A DNA stretch of 64,000 nt from Comamonadaceae bacterium. Its GTDB lineage: Bacteria; Pseudomonadota; Gammaproteobacteria; Burkholderiales; Burkholderiaceae_C. The stretch is from assembly GCA_947454955.1 (NCBI GenBank), contig CANGLW010000004.1, forward strand, positions 1 through 64,000. Reading direction: 5' to 3'. Each line of letters starts with the position of its first letter. The stretch's first letter is position 1. This document shows, piece after piece, positions 17,952-28,708 of this stretch. The position numbers were made by a program, and so were the translations under genes. The notes beneath the pieces were generated by a model. The model did not search any database and was not told the DNA's origin. It saw nothing but the letters and a program-made list of their open reading frames with translations.

Positions 17952-19910
17952 TTATTGAGGCTTGACGGGGGGCCAAGCCACTTCGGCAGCAGGTCGCTGC
18001 TTGCCTATCGGCGCGCCAGCCTGGCCCTTGCGGGCCGCAGCGATGTCTTGCTCGCTGGGGTACAGGCCAGAGACCCAGTAGTCAAACACACGCCGTGCAA
18101 TCGGGGCAGCGTGCTCGGCACCAAAGCCCGCGTTTTCCACCACCGCCGCCACGGCAATTTGCGGGTCTTCAGCTGGCGCAAACGCCATGTACAAAGCGTG
18201 GTCGCGCTGGTGTTCTTCCATCTTGCGCGCGTCGTACTTGTCTTTCTGGCCGATCGTCACCGCCTGCGCTGTGCCGGTTTTGCCAGCGCTCACATAAGGC
18301 GCACCAGCAAACACGCGCGCCGACGTGCCCTCGGTAGTCACACCCACCAAGGCTTTGCGGATGACCTCGATGTTCTCTTTGGCATAGCCCAGGTCTTCAG
18401 GTGGCGCGTTGGGCACAGGCAGTTGTTGGCGTGTCATCGCGTCTTGCGTGGCCATGACCAACTGCGGTTTGTTTTTGATGCCGTTGTTGGCCAAGATGGC
18501 GGTGGCCTGCGCCAGCTGCAACATGGTGAAGGTGTTGTAACCCTGGCCGATGCCCAGCGAAATGGTTTCACCGGCATACCATTTCTTTTGCTCAGCCTTT
18601 TTGTAGGTTTTGCGCTTCCACTCGGTGCTGGGCAGCACGCCACGTACCTCGCCTTGGATGTCAATGCCGGTGGCCTGTCCAAAACCCAAGGGCTTCATGC
18701 TGTCGTGAATCAGGTCCACACCCATCTCGTTGGCCAGCGAGTAGTAATACACATTGCTGGACTTCACGATGCTGCGGTACATGTCCACCGCGCCCAAGCC
18801 GGTGTCGCCATGGCTGCGAAAGGTGTGGCCGCCAAAGGTCCAGGAGCCCGCATCGTTGATGACGGTGGACGCTGAACGCTTGCCGCTTTGCAAAGCCGCC
18901 AAAGCCATGAACGGTTTGTAGGTGGAGCCGGGTGGGTAGGTGCCACGCAAGGCGCGGTTGAGCAAAGGCTTGTCGATGGACTCGTTGAGCAGCTGCCAGT
19001 TGTCACTGTCGATGCCCTCCACAAACAAGTTGGGGTCGAAGGTGGGCTTGCTGACAAAGGCCAGCACTTGGCCGGTCTTGGGGTCGATGGCCACCAACGC
19101 GCCACGCCGATCACCAAACAAGGTCTCCACCAGGTTTTGCAACTTGATGTCGATGGTCAGCACCACGGTGTTGCCGGGGGTGGAGGGTTGGCTGTCGAGC
19201 TTGCGTACCGCGCGGCCACCGGCTGAGGTTTCCACCTCTTCCACACCGGTGATGCCGTGCAACTGTTTCTCAAAGCTTTGCTCCACACCGAGCTTGCCGA
19301 TGTACTCGGTGCCGCGGTAGTTGGCCTGGTCGTCATCCTCCCAATCGTCGATGGCAGCTTTCTCGGCTTGGTTGATGCGGCCGATGTAACCCACCACATG
19401 GCTGGCCAATTCGCCCCAGGGGTATTGCCGGAACAAACGCGCTTTGATGTCCACCCCCGGAAAACGAAAACGCTGCGCGGCAAAGCGAGCCACCTCGGCA
19501 TCGCTCAAGCGGGTGCGGATAGGAATGGACTGCAGGCTTTTGCTTTCTTCACGCAGCTTTTTGAAACGGCGTTTGTCGCGCGGCGCGATGTCGATGATCT
19601 GCGACAGCGCTTCGATGGTGTCTTCCACATTCCCGGCTTTGGCGGGGGTGATCTCCAGCGTGTAGGCCGAGTAATTGGTGGCCAACACAATGCCGTTGCG
19701 GTCCAGAATCAACCCGCGATTGGGCACCACCGGCACCACCGCAGTTCGGTTGTCTTCAGCCTGTTCCAGCAGGTCGTCGTGGCGCACCACTTGCAAGTAC
19801 ACCAAGCGCATGGCCAACAAACCAAAGCACACCAGCATGAGCACCATGAAGGTGATGATTCGGGTGCGAAAGCGATTCAGATCGGCTTCGACATGGCGCA
19901 TCGCAGTCAT
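17952..19910 (-). CDS. mrdA: penicillin-binding protein 2 (cell elongation transpeptidase)
   Basis: A 652-residue inner-membrane transpeptidase that cross-links peptidoglycan during elongation as part of the Rod complex with RodA. It has a short cytoplasmic tail and one transmembrane segment (IITFMVLMLVCFGLLAMRLVYLQ). A PBP dimerisation domain follows, starting at NRGLILDRNG, then the transpeptidase domain with STYK (329-332), SSN (384-386) and KTGT (544-547). It is the last gene of mreB-mreC-mreD-mrdA, and no rodA gene follows in this window. It ends 13 bp from the convergent tadG gene. Confidence 0.96.
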   Translation of the reverse strand: MTAMRHVEADLNRFRTRIITFMVLMLVCFGLLAMRLVYLQVVRHDDLLEQAEDNRTAVVPVVPNRGLILDRNGIVLATNYSAYTLEITPAKAGNVEDTIEALSQIIDIAPRDKRRFKKLREESKSLQSIPIRTRLSDAEVARFAAQRFRFPGVDIKARLFRQYPWGELASHVVGYIGRINQAEKAAIDDWEDDDQANYRGTEYIGKLGVEQSFEKQLHGITGVEEVETSAGGRAVRKLDSQPSTPGNTVVLTIDIKLQNLVETLFGDRRGALVAIDPKTGQVLAFVSKPTFDPNLFVEGIDSDNWQLLNESIDKPLLNRALRGTYPPGSTYKPFMALAALQSGKRSASTVINDAGSWTFGGHTFRSHGDTGLGAVDMYRSIVKSSNVYYYSLANEMGVDLIHDSMKPLGFGQATGIDIQGEVRGVLPSTEWKRKTYKKAEQKKWYAGETISLGIGQGYNTFTMLQLAQATAILANNGIKNKPQLVMATQDAMTRQQLPVPNAPPEDLGYAKENIEVIRKALVGVTTEGTSARVFAGAPYVSAGKTGTAQAVTIGQKDKYDARKMEEHQRDHALYMAFAPAEDPQIAVAAVVENAGFGAEHAAPIARRVFDYWVSGLYPSEQDIAAARKGQAGAPIGKQRPAAEVAWPPVKPQ

Positions 19911-19919
19911 GGCGGCACC

Positions 19920-20450
19920 TTAGAGCGGACGGGTTTTGTCGGGGTCAGGCGCGCGTCGTTGCGGCAGCAGCAGCAACACACTCACCACCGGCCACAGCAG
20001 GGCTTCGAGCACGGGCGCGAACACCAGCCCCCAGCCCGGCCAGCCGCCGTCCACCACCAGCCGAACAATGAGCGTGATGGCATGCGACATGACAAACAAA
20101 GGCAAGACCTGCAAGGCTTGTGTGGGCACAGTGAACCACAGCAAACGGCGGTGGATGGCAATGGCTGCAAACCCCAGCACGGTGTAGGCCAGTGCGTGTT
20201 GGCCCAACACACCGGCGGCATGCACGTCCATGATCAAACCAAACATGAAGGCCAGGCCCACGCCAATGCGCAGGGGTTGATGCACGCTCCAAAACACCAG
20301 CACGAGTGCCAGCACATCAGGTGCCCACGCTCCGCGGCCACTCACCCCCATGTTCACACCCATGTTGACGAGCAAGGCCAAGAGCAGCGTGGTCCAAATG
20401 AAAAACGGGTTGGCTGGCAACAGCAGTTGCTGGCCGGGGCGCATGATCAT
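19920..20450 (-). CDS. mreD: rod shape-determining protein MreD
   Basis: A 176-residue membrane protein with about five hydrophobic helices; the FMFGLIMDVHAAGVLGQHALAYTVLGF part is the best conserved MreD region. MreD, MreC and MreB couple the cytoskeleton to lateral wall synthesis. The start overlaps the mreC stop by 4 bp and mrdA begins 9 bp after its stop, so the four genes form one operon. The start may be the first or third Met (MIM). Confidence 0.93.
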   Translation of the reverse strand: MIMRPGQQLLLPANPFFIWTTLLLALLVNMGVNMGVSGRGAWAPDVLALVLVFWSVHQPLRIGVGLAFMFGLIMDVHAAGVLGQHALAYTVLGFAAIAIHRRLLWFTVPTQALQVLPLFVMSHAITLIVRLVVDGGWPGWGLVFAPVLEALLWPVVSVLLLLPQRRAPDPDKTRPL

Positions 20451-21349
20451 TTGCGACGCCCTTTCTTTTCTTCAACCGGCGCGCGCTCGGGCACATCGGT
20501 CAAGGGGTCGAGCACCACCACATGCAGCGCGGCGTTCACGCCGGCGACCGGCTCACAGTCAATGCGGGCAAAGGCAGAGTCAGAACGCCGATCCACCTTG
20601 ACCACCTTGGCCACCGGCAAGCCCGGTGGGTACACGCCATCCACACCGCTGGTGGTGAGCAAGTCGCCCACCTCCACATCGGCATTGGCCGAGATGTAAC
20701 GCAGCTCCAGGCTAGCCGCTGTCACCCCGGGGTTGCCAAAGGCCACCGCACGCAAACCCGTGCGGGCATTGAGCACAGGAATGGCTTGCTCGGGGTCGGT
20801 GATCAGGGTCACCTCGCTGGTGGTGGCATACACCCGCGTGACTTGGCCAAGCACGCCCGATTCATCCAGCACCGGCGAGCCACTGCGCAGCTTGTGTAAG
20901 AGCCCGCGGTCCAGAATGACTTTGCGTGAATACGGGTCGGCCGCGTCGTACAACACTTGGGCGGCCTGGCCTGGCGCGTTCAAACGGTCACGCAAACCCA
21001 AGAGTTCACGCAAGCGTGCGTTCTCCAGTTGCAGCTGCTCCACTTGGGCTGCGCGTTGGCCAAGATCGGTGAGTTTGCGGGTGAGGGTGTCGCGCGCATC
21101 TTGCGCAGACTTCACCGTGCTCATGTAACCACCCGCACTGCGCACAGCGTCGATGGGTTGCAGCAACAACCACTGCAAGGGTTGCAGCACCGCAGCCACC
21201 ACCACGCGCAAAGGTTGGGTGATGGCAAAGCGGGTGTCGGCCACCATCAGCAAGAGCGCAATGGCGCTGTACACCATCAGTTTGGACAGGGCCGACGGGC
21301 CCTGACGGAAGAAGGGCGGCGGGGACCTGTCCAGCGTACCGAGCGGCAT
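20447..21349 (-). CDS. mreC: rod shape-determining protein MreC
   Basis: A 300-residue bitopic protein. After one N-terminal membrane helix (LMVYSAIALLLMVADTRF) comes a coiled-coil stretch with LQLENARLRELLGLR, then the two beta-domains with VLYDAADPYSRKVILDRG and GQVTRVY, the MreC core. It scaffolds the elongation complex in the periplasm. The C-terminus is short and basic (EEKKGRRK). It starts 9 bp after mreB ends and overlaps mreD by 4 bp. Confidence 0.95.
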   Translation of the reverse strand: MPLGTLDRSPPPFFRQGPSALSKLMVYSAIALLLMVADTRFAITQPLRVVVAAVLQPLQWLLLQPIDAVRSAGGYMSTVKSAQDARDTLTRKLTDLGQRAAQVEQLQLENARLRELLGLRDRLNAPGQAAQVLYDAADPYSRKVILDRGLLHKLRSGSPVLDESGVLGQVTRVYATTSEVTLITDPEQAIPVLNARTGLRAVAFGNPGVTAASLELRYISANADVEVGDLLTTSGVDGVYPPGLPVAKVVKVDRRSDSAFARIDCEPVAGVNAALHVVVLDPLTDVPERAPVEEKKGRRK

Positions 21350-21358
21350 CGCCCCGGC

Positions 21359-22615
<1,257 letters not shown>

Positions 22616-22915
22616 ATGTCACTCAACCCTGCCGATATTTCGCGCATCGCCAACCTGGCCCGTCTGGAGCTCCAAGACGAGGAACAAGCGCGCATGCTGA
22701 CGCAAATCAATGGATTTTTCGAGATTGTCCAGGCCATGCGCGCGGTGGACACCACCGGCCTGGAGCCCCTGGCCCACCCGATCGAGACCATCCAGCAAGT
22801 CGCCCTGCGCCTGCGTGAGGACGCCGCCAGCGAGCCCAACCAGCGTGAGGCCAACCAGCGCAGCGCCCCGGCCGTTGAGCGCGGCTTGTTCCTGGTGCCC
22901 AAGGTCATCGAATAA
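22616..22915 (+). CDS. gatC: aspartyl/glutamyl-tRNA amidotransferase subunit C
   Basis: A 99-residue subunit that wraps around GatA and stabilises GatCAB. The typical [12 protein letters not shown]-like opening is present as [17 protein letters not shown], followed by [22 protein letters not shown] and a C-terminal [10 protein letters not shown]. It is the first gene of gatC-gatA-gatB; gatA follows after 8 bp. GatCAB converts Glu-tRNA(Gln) and/or Asp-tRNA(Asn) to the amidated forms. Confidence 0.95.
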   Translation: MSLNPADISRIANLARLELQDEEQARMLTQINGFFEIVQAMRAVDTTGLEPLAHPIETIQQVALRLREDAASEPNQREANQRSAPAVERGLFLVPKVIE

Positions 22916-22923
22916 GGGCTGCC

Positions 22924-24441
22924 ATGAACAAAGATTTGCACCAACTCTCGGTGGCCGAGCTGGCTACCCAATTGCGCGAGCGCAAGGTCTCGGCCGTCGA
23001 GACAGCCGAGCATTTTCTGAACCGCATTCATGCCCAAACCGCCCTGGGCGCGTTTGTGGATGTGAACGACGAGACCACCCTGGCCCAGGCCCGCGCAGCC
23101 GATGCCGCCCTGGCTGCGGGCACCGCTGGCCCGCTAGCCGGCGTGCCCATCGCGCACAAAGATATTTTTGTCACCCAAGATTTCGTCTCCACCGCCGGCT
23201 CGCGCATGTTGGCGGGTTACCGCTCGCCCTTTGACGCCACCGTGGTGAGCAAGCTGGGCACAGGCCGCAGCACCCCCCAAGGTTTTGAAGCTGGTGCGGG
23301 CATGGTCACGCTGGGCAAGGTGAGCTGTGACGAGTTCGCCATGGGTTCGGGCAACGAGAACACCGCCATTGCGCCCATCGGTCATGACAGCGTGGCGCCG
23401 GTGCGCAACCCCTGGGACGCCAGCCGCATTCCCGGTGGCTCATCGGGTGGCAGTGCGGCCGCGGTGGCCGCACGTTTGGCACCTGCTGCCACAGGCACCG
23501 ACACCGGTGGCTCAATTCGCCAACCTGCGTCCTTTTGCGGCATCACCGGCATCAAGCCCACTTACGGGCGCATCTCGCGCTACGGCATGATTGCCTACGC
23601 CTCCAGCCTGGACCAGGCCGGCCCCATGGCCCGCAGTGCTGAAGACTGTGCTTACCTGCTCTCAGCCATGTGCGGGCCTGATGCCGACCGTGACTCAACA
23701 TCGCTCGACACCCCGGCTGAAGACTTCACCCGCGCGCTCAACAACGATGTGGGTGGTGTGCGCATTGGCATTCCTCAAGAGTTTTTCAGCGCAGGCTTGG
23801 CACCCGATGTGCGTGCCGCGGTCGACAGCGCCTTGAACGAATGGGTCAAGCTCGGTGCCAAGCTCGTGCCCATCAGCTTGCCGCGTACCGAGTTGTCGAT
23901 TCCCGTGTACTACATCATTGCGCCGGCTGAAGCCTCAAGCAACCTGAGCCGTTTTGACGGCGTGAAATTCGGCCACCGCGCGCAGGACTACACCGACCTG
24001 GTGGACATGTACAAAAAAACCCGCGCGCAAGGGTTTGGCGATGAGGTCAAGCGCCGCATCATGATCGGCACCTACGTGCTGAGCCATGGCTACTACGACG
24101 CCTACTACCTGCAAGCGCAAAAAATCCGCCGCATGATTGCCAACGACTTCCAAGAAGCCTTCAAGGTCTGCGATGTGATTGCCGGCCCGGTGGCCCCCAC
24201 GGTGGCATGGAAGATTGGCGAGAAGTCCAGTGACCCGGTGGCCAACTACTTGGCCGACATCTACACCCTGCCTGCCTCATTGGCTGGCCTTCCCGGCATG
24301 AGCGTGCCGGCTGGCTTTGGCGCTGGCGGCATGCCAGTGGGCATCCAGCTCATCGGCAACTATTTCCAGGAATCGCTGTTGCTCAACATGGCCCACCGCC
24401 TGCAAGGCGTGAGCGATGTTCACCTGCAAACCGCCCCCTGA
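22924..24441 (+). CDS. gatA: aspartyl/glutamyl-tRNA amidotransferase subunit A
   Basis: A 505-residue glutaminase/amidase-signature subunit that supplies ammonia to GatB. The catalytic triad is clear: Lys79 in IAHKDIF, cis-Ser about 173 in [15 protein letters not shown] and nucleophile Ser about 197 in [17 protein letters not shown]. Compared with the usual Lys-to-cis-Ser spacing (about 75 residues), this protein has about 94. The extra residues seem to lie in a [10 protein letters not shown] stretch and near [12 protein letters not shown], so it carries small insertions in a surface region. It lies 8 bp after gatC and 12 bp before gatB. Confidence 0.96.
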   Translation: MNKDLHQLSVAELATQLRERKVSAVETAEHFLNRIHAQTALGAFVDVNDETTLAQARAADAALAAGTAGPLAGVPIAHKDIFVTQDFVSTAGSRMLAGYRSPFDATVVSKLGTGRSTPQGFEAGAGMVTLGKVSCDEFAMGSGNENTAIAPIGHDSVAPVRNPWDASRIPGGSSGGSAAAVAARLAPAATGTDTGGSIRQPASFCGITGIKPTYGRISRYGMIAYASSLDQAGPMARSAEDCAYLLSAMCGPDADRDSTSLDTPAEDFTRALNNDVGGVRIGIPQEFFSAGLAPDVRAAVDSALNEWVKLGAKLVPISLPRTELSIPVYYIIAPAEASSNLSRFDGVKFGHRAQDYTDLVDMYKKTRAQGFGDEVKRRIMIGTYVLSHGYYDAYYLQAQKIRRMIANDFQEAFKVCDVIAGPVAPTVAWKIGEKSSDPVANYLADIYTLPASLAGLPGMSVPAGFGAGGMPVGIQLIGNYFQESLLLNMAHRLQGVSDVHLQTAP

Positions 24442-24453
24442 CCAGGACACGAG

Positions 24454-25917
24454 ATGACCACCAAACTTGTGCAGGGCTACGAAGTCGTGATCGGCTTTGA
24501 AACACACGCCCAACTCTCCACACAATCGAAAATTTTCAGCCGTGCGCCCACCGCATTTGGCGCTGAGCCCAACACCCAAGCCTGCGCGGTGGACCTGGCC
24601 CTGCCAGGCACCTTGCCGGTGATGAACCGTGGTGCCGTGGAGCGCGCCATTCAGTTCGGCTTAGCCATTGGTTCGCACATCGCGCCCAAGAGCATTTTTG
24701 CGCGTAAAAATTACTTCTACCCCGACCTGCCCAAGGGCTACCAGATCAGCCAGTTTGAGATCCCGGTGGTACAAGGTGGCGAGGTGAATTTCTTCTTGGG
24801 CGACGAGAAAAAAACCGTTCGCCTGGTGCGCGCGCACCTGGAAGAAGATGCGGGCAAGTCACTGCACGAAGACTTCATTGGGCAAAGTGGCATCGACCTG
24901 AACCGTGCCGGCACACCGCTGCTGGAAATCGTGACCGAGCCCGACATTCGCTCCAGCGAAGAGGCCGTGGCCTACGCCAAAGAGCTGCACAAAATTGTGA
25001 CCTGGATTGGCATTTGCGACGGCAACATGCAAGAGGGTTCTTTCCGCTGCGATGCCAACGTGTCGGTGCGCAAACCCGGCGCGCCGCTGGGCACCCGCCG
25101 TGAGATCAAAAACCTCAACAGCTTCAAGTTCATGCAGCAGGCCATCGACTACGAGGTGCGCTGGCAGATCGAACAAATTGAAGACGGCCACGCGATCCAA
25201 CAAGCCACCGTGCTGTTTGACCCTGACACCGGCGAGACGCGCTCCATGCGCACCAAAGAAGACGCTGCCGACTACCGTTATTTTCCTGACCCAGATTTAC
25301 CACCGCTTCTGATTTCAGAGCAATGGGTTGAGGAAGTACGCGGCCAAATGACCGAATTGCCTCGAATCATGGCGGCACGCTTTGTGGCCGACTACGGCCT
25401 GCCTGAGTACGACGCCACCACCCTGACCCAAAGCAAAGCCATGGCCGCTTACTTTGAAGCGGCGGCCAAGCTGAGTGCACAGCCCAAGCTGGCCAGCAAC
25501 TGGATCATGGGCGAAGTCTCGCGCCGCCTCAATGCGGGTGAGATGGACATCGCGCAAGCGCCTGTGTCTGCCGCGCAGCTCGGTGCAGTCATTCAGCGCA
25601 TTGCCGACAACACCATCAGCAACAACGCCGCACGCCAGGTGTTTGAAGCCTTGTGGGACCAAGCCCCTGCCGCTGGTGAAGCACTCGCGCAGGTCGATGC
25701 CGTCATCGAGGCCAAAGGCCTCAAGCAGATGAACGACAGCGGCGCCTTAGAGGCCATCATCGACGAGGTGCTGGCCGCCAATCCTAAAAACGTTGAAGAG
25801 TTCAAGGCCGGCAACGCCAAGGCCCTCAACGGTTTGGTTGGCCCCATCATGAAGGCCAGCAAAGGCAAAGCCAACCCGGCGCAGGTCAACGAGCTGCTGA
25901 AGAAAAAGCTGGGCTAA
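24454..25917 (+). CDS. gatB: aspartyl/glutamyl-tRNA amidotransferase subunit B
   Basis: A 487-residue subunit that phosphorylates the mischarged aminoacyl-tRNA and amidates it with ammonia from GatA. The N-terminal core has [32 protein letters not shown], and [13 protein letters not shown]. The C-terminal YqeY-like tRNA-binding region ends with [24 protein letters not shown], as is standard. It is the last gene of the operon and ends 6 bp from the convergent pyrE stop. Confidence 0.97.
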   Translation: MTTKLVQGYEVVIGFETHAQLSTQSKIFSRAPTAFGAEPNTQACAVDLALPGTLPVMNRGAVERAIQFGLAIGSHIAPKSIFARKNYFYPDLPKGYQISQFEIPVVQGGEVNFFLGDEKKTVRLVRAHLEEDAGKSLHEDFIGQSGIDLNRAGTPLLEIVTEPDIRSSEEAVAYAKELHKIVTWIGICDGNMQEGSFRCDANVSVRKPGAPLGTRREIKNLNSFKFMQQAIDYEVRWQIEQIEDGHAIQQATVLFDPDTGETRSMRTKEDAADYRYFPDPDLPPLLISEQWVEEVRGQMTELPRIMAARFVADYGLPEYDATTLTQSKAMAAYFEAAAKLSAQPKLASNWIMGEVSRRLNAGEMDIAQAPVSAAQLGAVIQRIADNTISNNAARQVFEALWDQAPAAGEALAQVDAVIEAKGLKQMNDSGALEAIIDEVLAANPKNVEEFKAGNAKALNGLVGPIMKASKGKANPAQVNELLKKKLG

Positions 25918-25923
25918 GCCCCC

Positions 25924-26607
25924 TCAGACGCCGTAGCGGTCGCGGTAGGCTTGCACACGGCCCAGGTCGGTGGTCATGCCGCCTTGGGTGGCCAAGTAGT
26001 CCAACAGGTCGCTCAGTGAGGCGATGGCAGCGACCTGCAGACCGAGCTGCTCGCGCACATACTGCACCGCGCTGTAGGGCACGTCTTGGGTGCTGCCGTC
26101 GGCTTGCTTTTCGGTGGCCATCTCCTGGCGGTCCAGGGCGATGAGCACCGCGTGCGGTGTGGCACCTGCGGCTTGAATCAAGGCAATGGATTCACGCGCA
26201 GCGGTGCCCGCACTCATCACATCATCAACAATCAGCACACGGCCCTTCAAAGGCGCACCCACCAAAGAGCCGCCTTCACCATGGTCTTTGGCTTCCTTGC
26301 GGTTGTAGGCAAAGGGCACGTTTTTGCCCATGCGCGCCAGTTCAATTGACAACGCGGCACCCAAGGGAATGCCTTTGTAGGCAGGGCCAAAGACCATGTC
26401 GAACTCGATGCCGCTGGCCAAAATACGCTGGGCATAGAATTGTGCGAGCCGGCCCAACTTGGCGCCATCGTCAAACAAACCGGCATTGAAAAAATAGGGG
26501 CTCATGCGGCCTGCCTTGGTCTTGAATTCACCAAAGCGCAGCACGCCGCAGGCCACGGAAAACTCAACAAACTCTTGTGCAAGCGGGTCTTGCCTGACGA
26601 CTGACAT
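25924..26607 (-). CDS. pyrE: orotate phosphoribosyltransferase
   Basis: A 227-residue cytoplasmic enzyme that converts orotate and PRPP to OMP in pyrimidine synthesis. The PRPP-binding motif VLIVDDVMSAGTAARES is visible near residue 135, with FGPAYKGIPL and YNRKEAKDHGEGG before it. The ATG at 26607 is chosen because an AAAGGA ribosome-binding site lies 7 bp upstream and the protein start (SVVRQDPLAQEFVEF) fits the family. This start codon shares two bases with the start codon of the divergent exonuclease III gene, so each promoter must lie within the other's coding sequence. Confidence 0.96.
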   Translation of the reverse strand: MSVVRQDPLAQEFVEFSVACGVLRFGEFKTKAGRMSPYFFNAGLFDDGAKLGRLAQFYAQRILASGIEFDMVFGPAYKGIPLGAALSIELARMGKNVPFAYNRKEAKDHGEGGSLVGAPLKGRVLIVDDVMSAGTAARESIALIQAAGATPHAVLIALDRQEMATEKQADGSTQDVPYSAVQYVREQLGLQVAAIASLSDLLDYLATQGGMTTDLGRVQAYRDRYGV

Positions 26608-27412
26608 GGCACGTTCCTTTAAATTCTGCAGCCTCAACCTCAACGGCATCCGCTCGGCCACCAGCAAGGGCCTGCAGGCCTGGGTGGAAAAATTGCAACC
26701 TGATTGTATGGGGGTGCAAGAGGTCAAAGCCCAAGCGGTGGATGTGCAAGACAAGTTCGACACCTTGAGCGGCTTGCGCGGCCACTTTCACTTTGCCGAG
26801 AAAAAAGGTTACTCAGGCGTGGGCCTGTACACCCGCCATGAACCCAGCGATGTGATCGTGGGCTTGGGGTCTGCAGAATTCGACGCCGAGGGTCGCTATG
26901 TGGAGTTGCGGTTTGACACGCCCACACGCCAACTCTCGCTCATCAGTTGCTATTTCCCCAGCGGCTCATCGGGTGATGAACGGCAACAAGCCAAGTTCCG
27001 TTTTCTGGCGGAGATGGCCCCCCACATGGCGCGGCTCAAAGCGCAACGCGAATTCATTTTGGTGGGTGATGTGAACATCGCGCACCAGAACATCGACCTC
27101 AAAAACTGGAAGGGGAACCTGAAGAACTCCGGTTTCCTGCCCGAAGAGCGCGCCTGGATGAGCTCTCTCATTCACCCCGAGCAAGGCGGCTTGGTGGATG
27201 TGTACCGACACCTGCACCCCGAATTGACGGATGAGGCTTACACCTGGTGGAGCAACCGCGGGCAAGCCTATGCCAAGAACGTGGGCTGGCGCATCGACTA
27301 CCACCTGGCCACCCCAGCACTGGGGCAGCTGGCACGGCGCGCTGAGATTTACAAAGACGAGAAGTTCAGCGACCACGCGCCGCTGACGGTGGACTACGAT
27401 TTTTCGCTCTGA
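26606..27412 (+). CDS. xthA: exodeoxyribonuclease III
   Basis: A 268-residue Mg-dependent AP endonuclease and 3'-exonuclease for base-excision repair. The active-site patches are visible: NLNGIRSA at the N-terminus, the Glu in MGVQEVKAQ, the GDVNIAH segment, and the C-terminal RIDYHLATPAL and SDHAPLTVDYDF. The ATG at 26606 overlaps the pyrE start on the other strand (CATG). No strong ribosome-binding site precedes it, and the longer frame upstream lies inside pyrE, so the start is fixed mainly by homology. A short GC hairpin with a T-run follows the gene. Confidence 0.93.
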   Translation: MARSFKFCSLNLNGIRSATSKGLQAWVEKLQPDCMGVQEVKAQAVDVQDKFDTLSGLRGHFHFAEKKGYSGVGLYTRHEPSDVIVGLGSAEFDAEGRYVELRFDTPTRQLSLISCYFPSGSSGDERQQAKFRFLAEMAPHMARLKAQREFILVGDVNIAHQNIDLKNWKGNLKNSGFLPEERAWMSSLIHPEQGGLVDVYRHLHPELTDEAYTWWSNRGQAYAKNVGWRIDYHLATPALGQLARRAEIYKDEKFSDHAPLTVDYDFSL

Positions 27413-27424
27413 GCTCAGGCTCGG

Positions 27425-27442
27425 ACCCCGCTTGGGGTTTTT
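27425..27442 (+). terminator. short intrinsic terminator after xthA
   Basis: ACCCC, loop GCTT, GGGGT followed by a run of T (27438-27442): a 5-bp GC-rich stem 13 bp after the xthA stop. The stem is short, so efficiency is uncertain. Confidence 0.55.
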
Positions 27443-27499
27443 GACGCATTAGGGACATCACGTGTTGTTGCCAGGGGGTGATGCCCCTAGCATTCAGTG

Positions 27500-28675
27500 A
27501 TGACCCAGCACAGCCGCCCCACACCCCGTCAGGTTACCGACTGTTTTTCTGTGGACGACCTGCGCCGCCTGGCACAGCGTCGGCTGCCGCGTGCGGTGTT
27601 TGATTTTTTCGACGGTGGCGCCGAAGACGAACAAACCCTGCGCAACAACCGCAACGCCTTTGCGCGCTACCGCTTGGCACCCCATGTGCTGGCCGGTGTG
27701 GCCGATGTGTCCTTGCAGTCCAGCCTGATGGGCATAACCAGCGCCATGCCCCTGGCCATTGGCCCCACAGGTGCGGCCGGTTTTGGTTGGCGCCAGGCTG
27801 ACCTGGCTCTGGCCAAAGCGGCGGCCCAACACGGCATCCCCTACACCCTCTCGAGCAGTGCCACCACCGCGATTGAAACCATCGCCGAGCAAGCGCCTGG
27901 ACGTTTGTGGTTTCAAGCCTATGTGGTGACCAACCGCGAATTTTTCTGGCGCATGGTGGAGCGCGCCAAAGTCGCCGAGTACGAAGCCCTGGTGATCACC
28001 GTGGACCTGGCGGTGGGCGGCAAGCGTGAGCGGGATTTTCACAACCACTTCTCGGTGCCGTTTCGCTTCACACCGCGCAACTTCCTGGACTTTGCGTCAC
28101 GCCCCGCATGGGCCATGGACATGCTGATCAACGGCATGCCGGTATTGGAAAACATGCGCGACTTTGACCGGGCCGCTGCCAGCCCCCAAGCCATTGCTTC
28201 GTCGGTGGGCCGTGGCCATGACGCGTCGTTTGATTGGGACCGCCTGGCCGAGGTGCGCGACCGCTGGCCGCGCAAGCTCATCGTCAAAGGCATCGCGCGC
28301 GCTGATGACGCTCAGCGCTTGGCCAGCATGGGCATTGATGCCATGGTGGTGTCCAACCACGGCGGGCGCCAGCTCGACGGGGCACTGGCCACCTTGGAGG
28401 CTTTGCCTGAGGTGTTGGAAGGAGCCGCAGGCCGCGTGCCGGTGTGGCTCGATGGCGGTGTGCGCCGCGGCGCAGATGTGGTCAAGGCCCTGGCCCTGGG
28501 CGCGCAAGGTGTGCTGCTGGGGCGCGCGACTTTATTTGGCGCAGTGGCGGGCGGCGACGCTGGTGCCATGCGCGCGCTGGATATTTTGCGTGACGAACTG
28601 ATGCGCACCATGCAACTGTGCGGCGTGCGCTCGGTGGGTGCGATCAGCCCCGACCTGGTTCGCAAGATGGACTGA
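27500..28675 (+). CDS. FMN-dependent alpha-hydroxy acid oxidase/dehydrogenase
   Basis: A 391-residue enzyme of the lactate/glycolate/mandelate dehydrogenase family. The N-terminal DLRRLAQRRLPRAVFDFFDGGAEDE, the IGPTGAAGF segment, and the active-site His-Gly-Gly-Arg block VVSNHGGRQLDGALAT followed by WLDGGVRRGADVVKALALGA are all typical. It oxidises an L-2-hydroxyacid using FMN. The start is probably the ATG at 27500; a GTG directly before it is possible. It is followed by a Bug-type binding protein, and the run of plus-strand catabolic genes suggests a role with a hydroxy acid intermediate, but the substrate is not readable. Confidence 0.92.
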   Translation: MTQHSRPTPRQVTDCFSVDDLRRLAQRRLPRAVFDFFDGGAEDEQTLRNNRNAFARYRLAPHVLAGVADVSLQSSLMGITSAMPLAIGPTGAAGFGWRQADLALAKAAAQHGIPYTLSSSATTAIETIAEQAPGRLWFQAYVVTNREFFWRMVERAKVAEYEALVITVDLAVGGKRERDFHNHFSVPFRFTPRNFLDFASRPAWAMDMLINGMPVLENMRDFDRAAASPQAIASSVGRGHDASFDWDRLAEVRDRWPRKLIVKGIARADDAQRLASMGIDAMVVSNHGGRQLDGALATLEALPEVLEGAAGRVPVWLDGGVRRGADVVKALALGAQGVLLGRATLFGAVAGGDAGAMRALDILRDELMRTMQLCGVRSVGAISPDLVRKMD

Positions 28676-28708
28676 AACGTCAAGACAAGCAAAACACGGA
28701 GACAAGAC

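Noticed and set aside
19257-20699. Long plus-strand open frame opposite mrdA/mreD, about 480 codons
   Set aside because: Antisense to conserved genes and rich in His/Gln repeats; a shadow frame.
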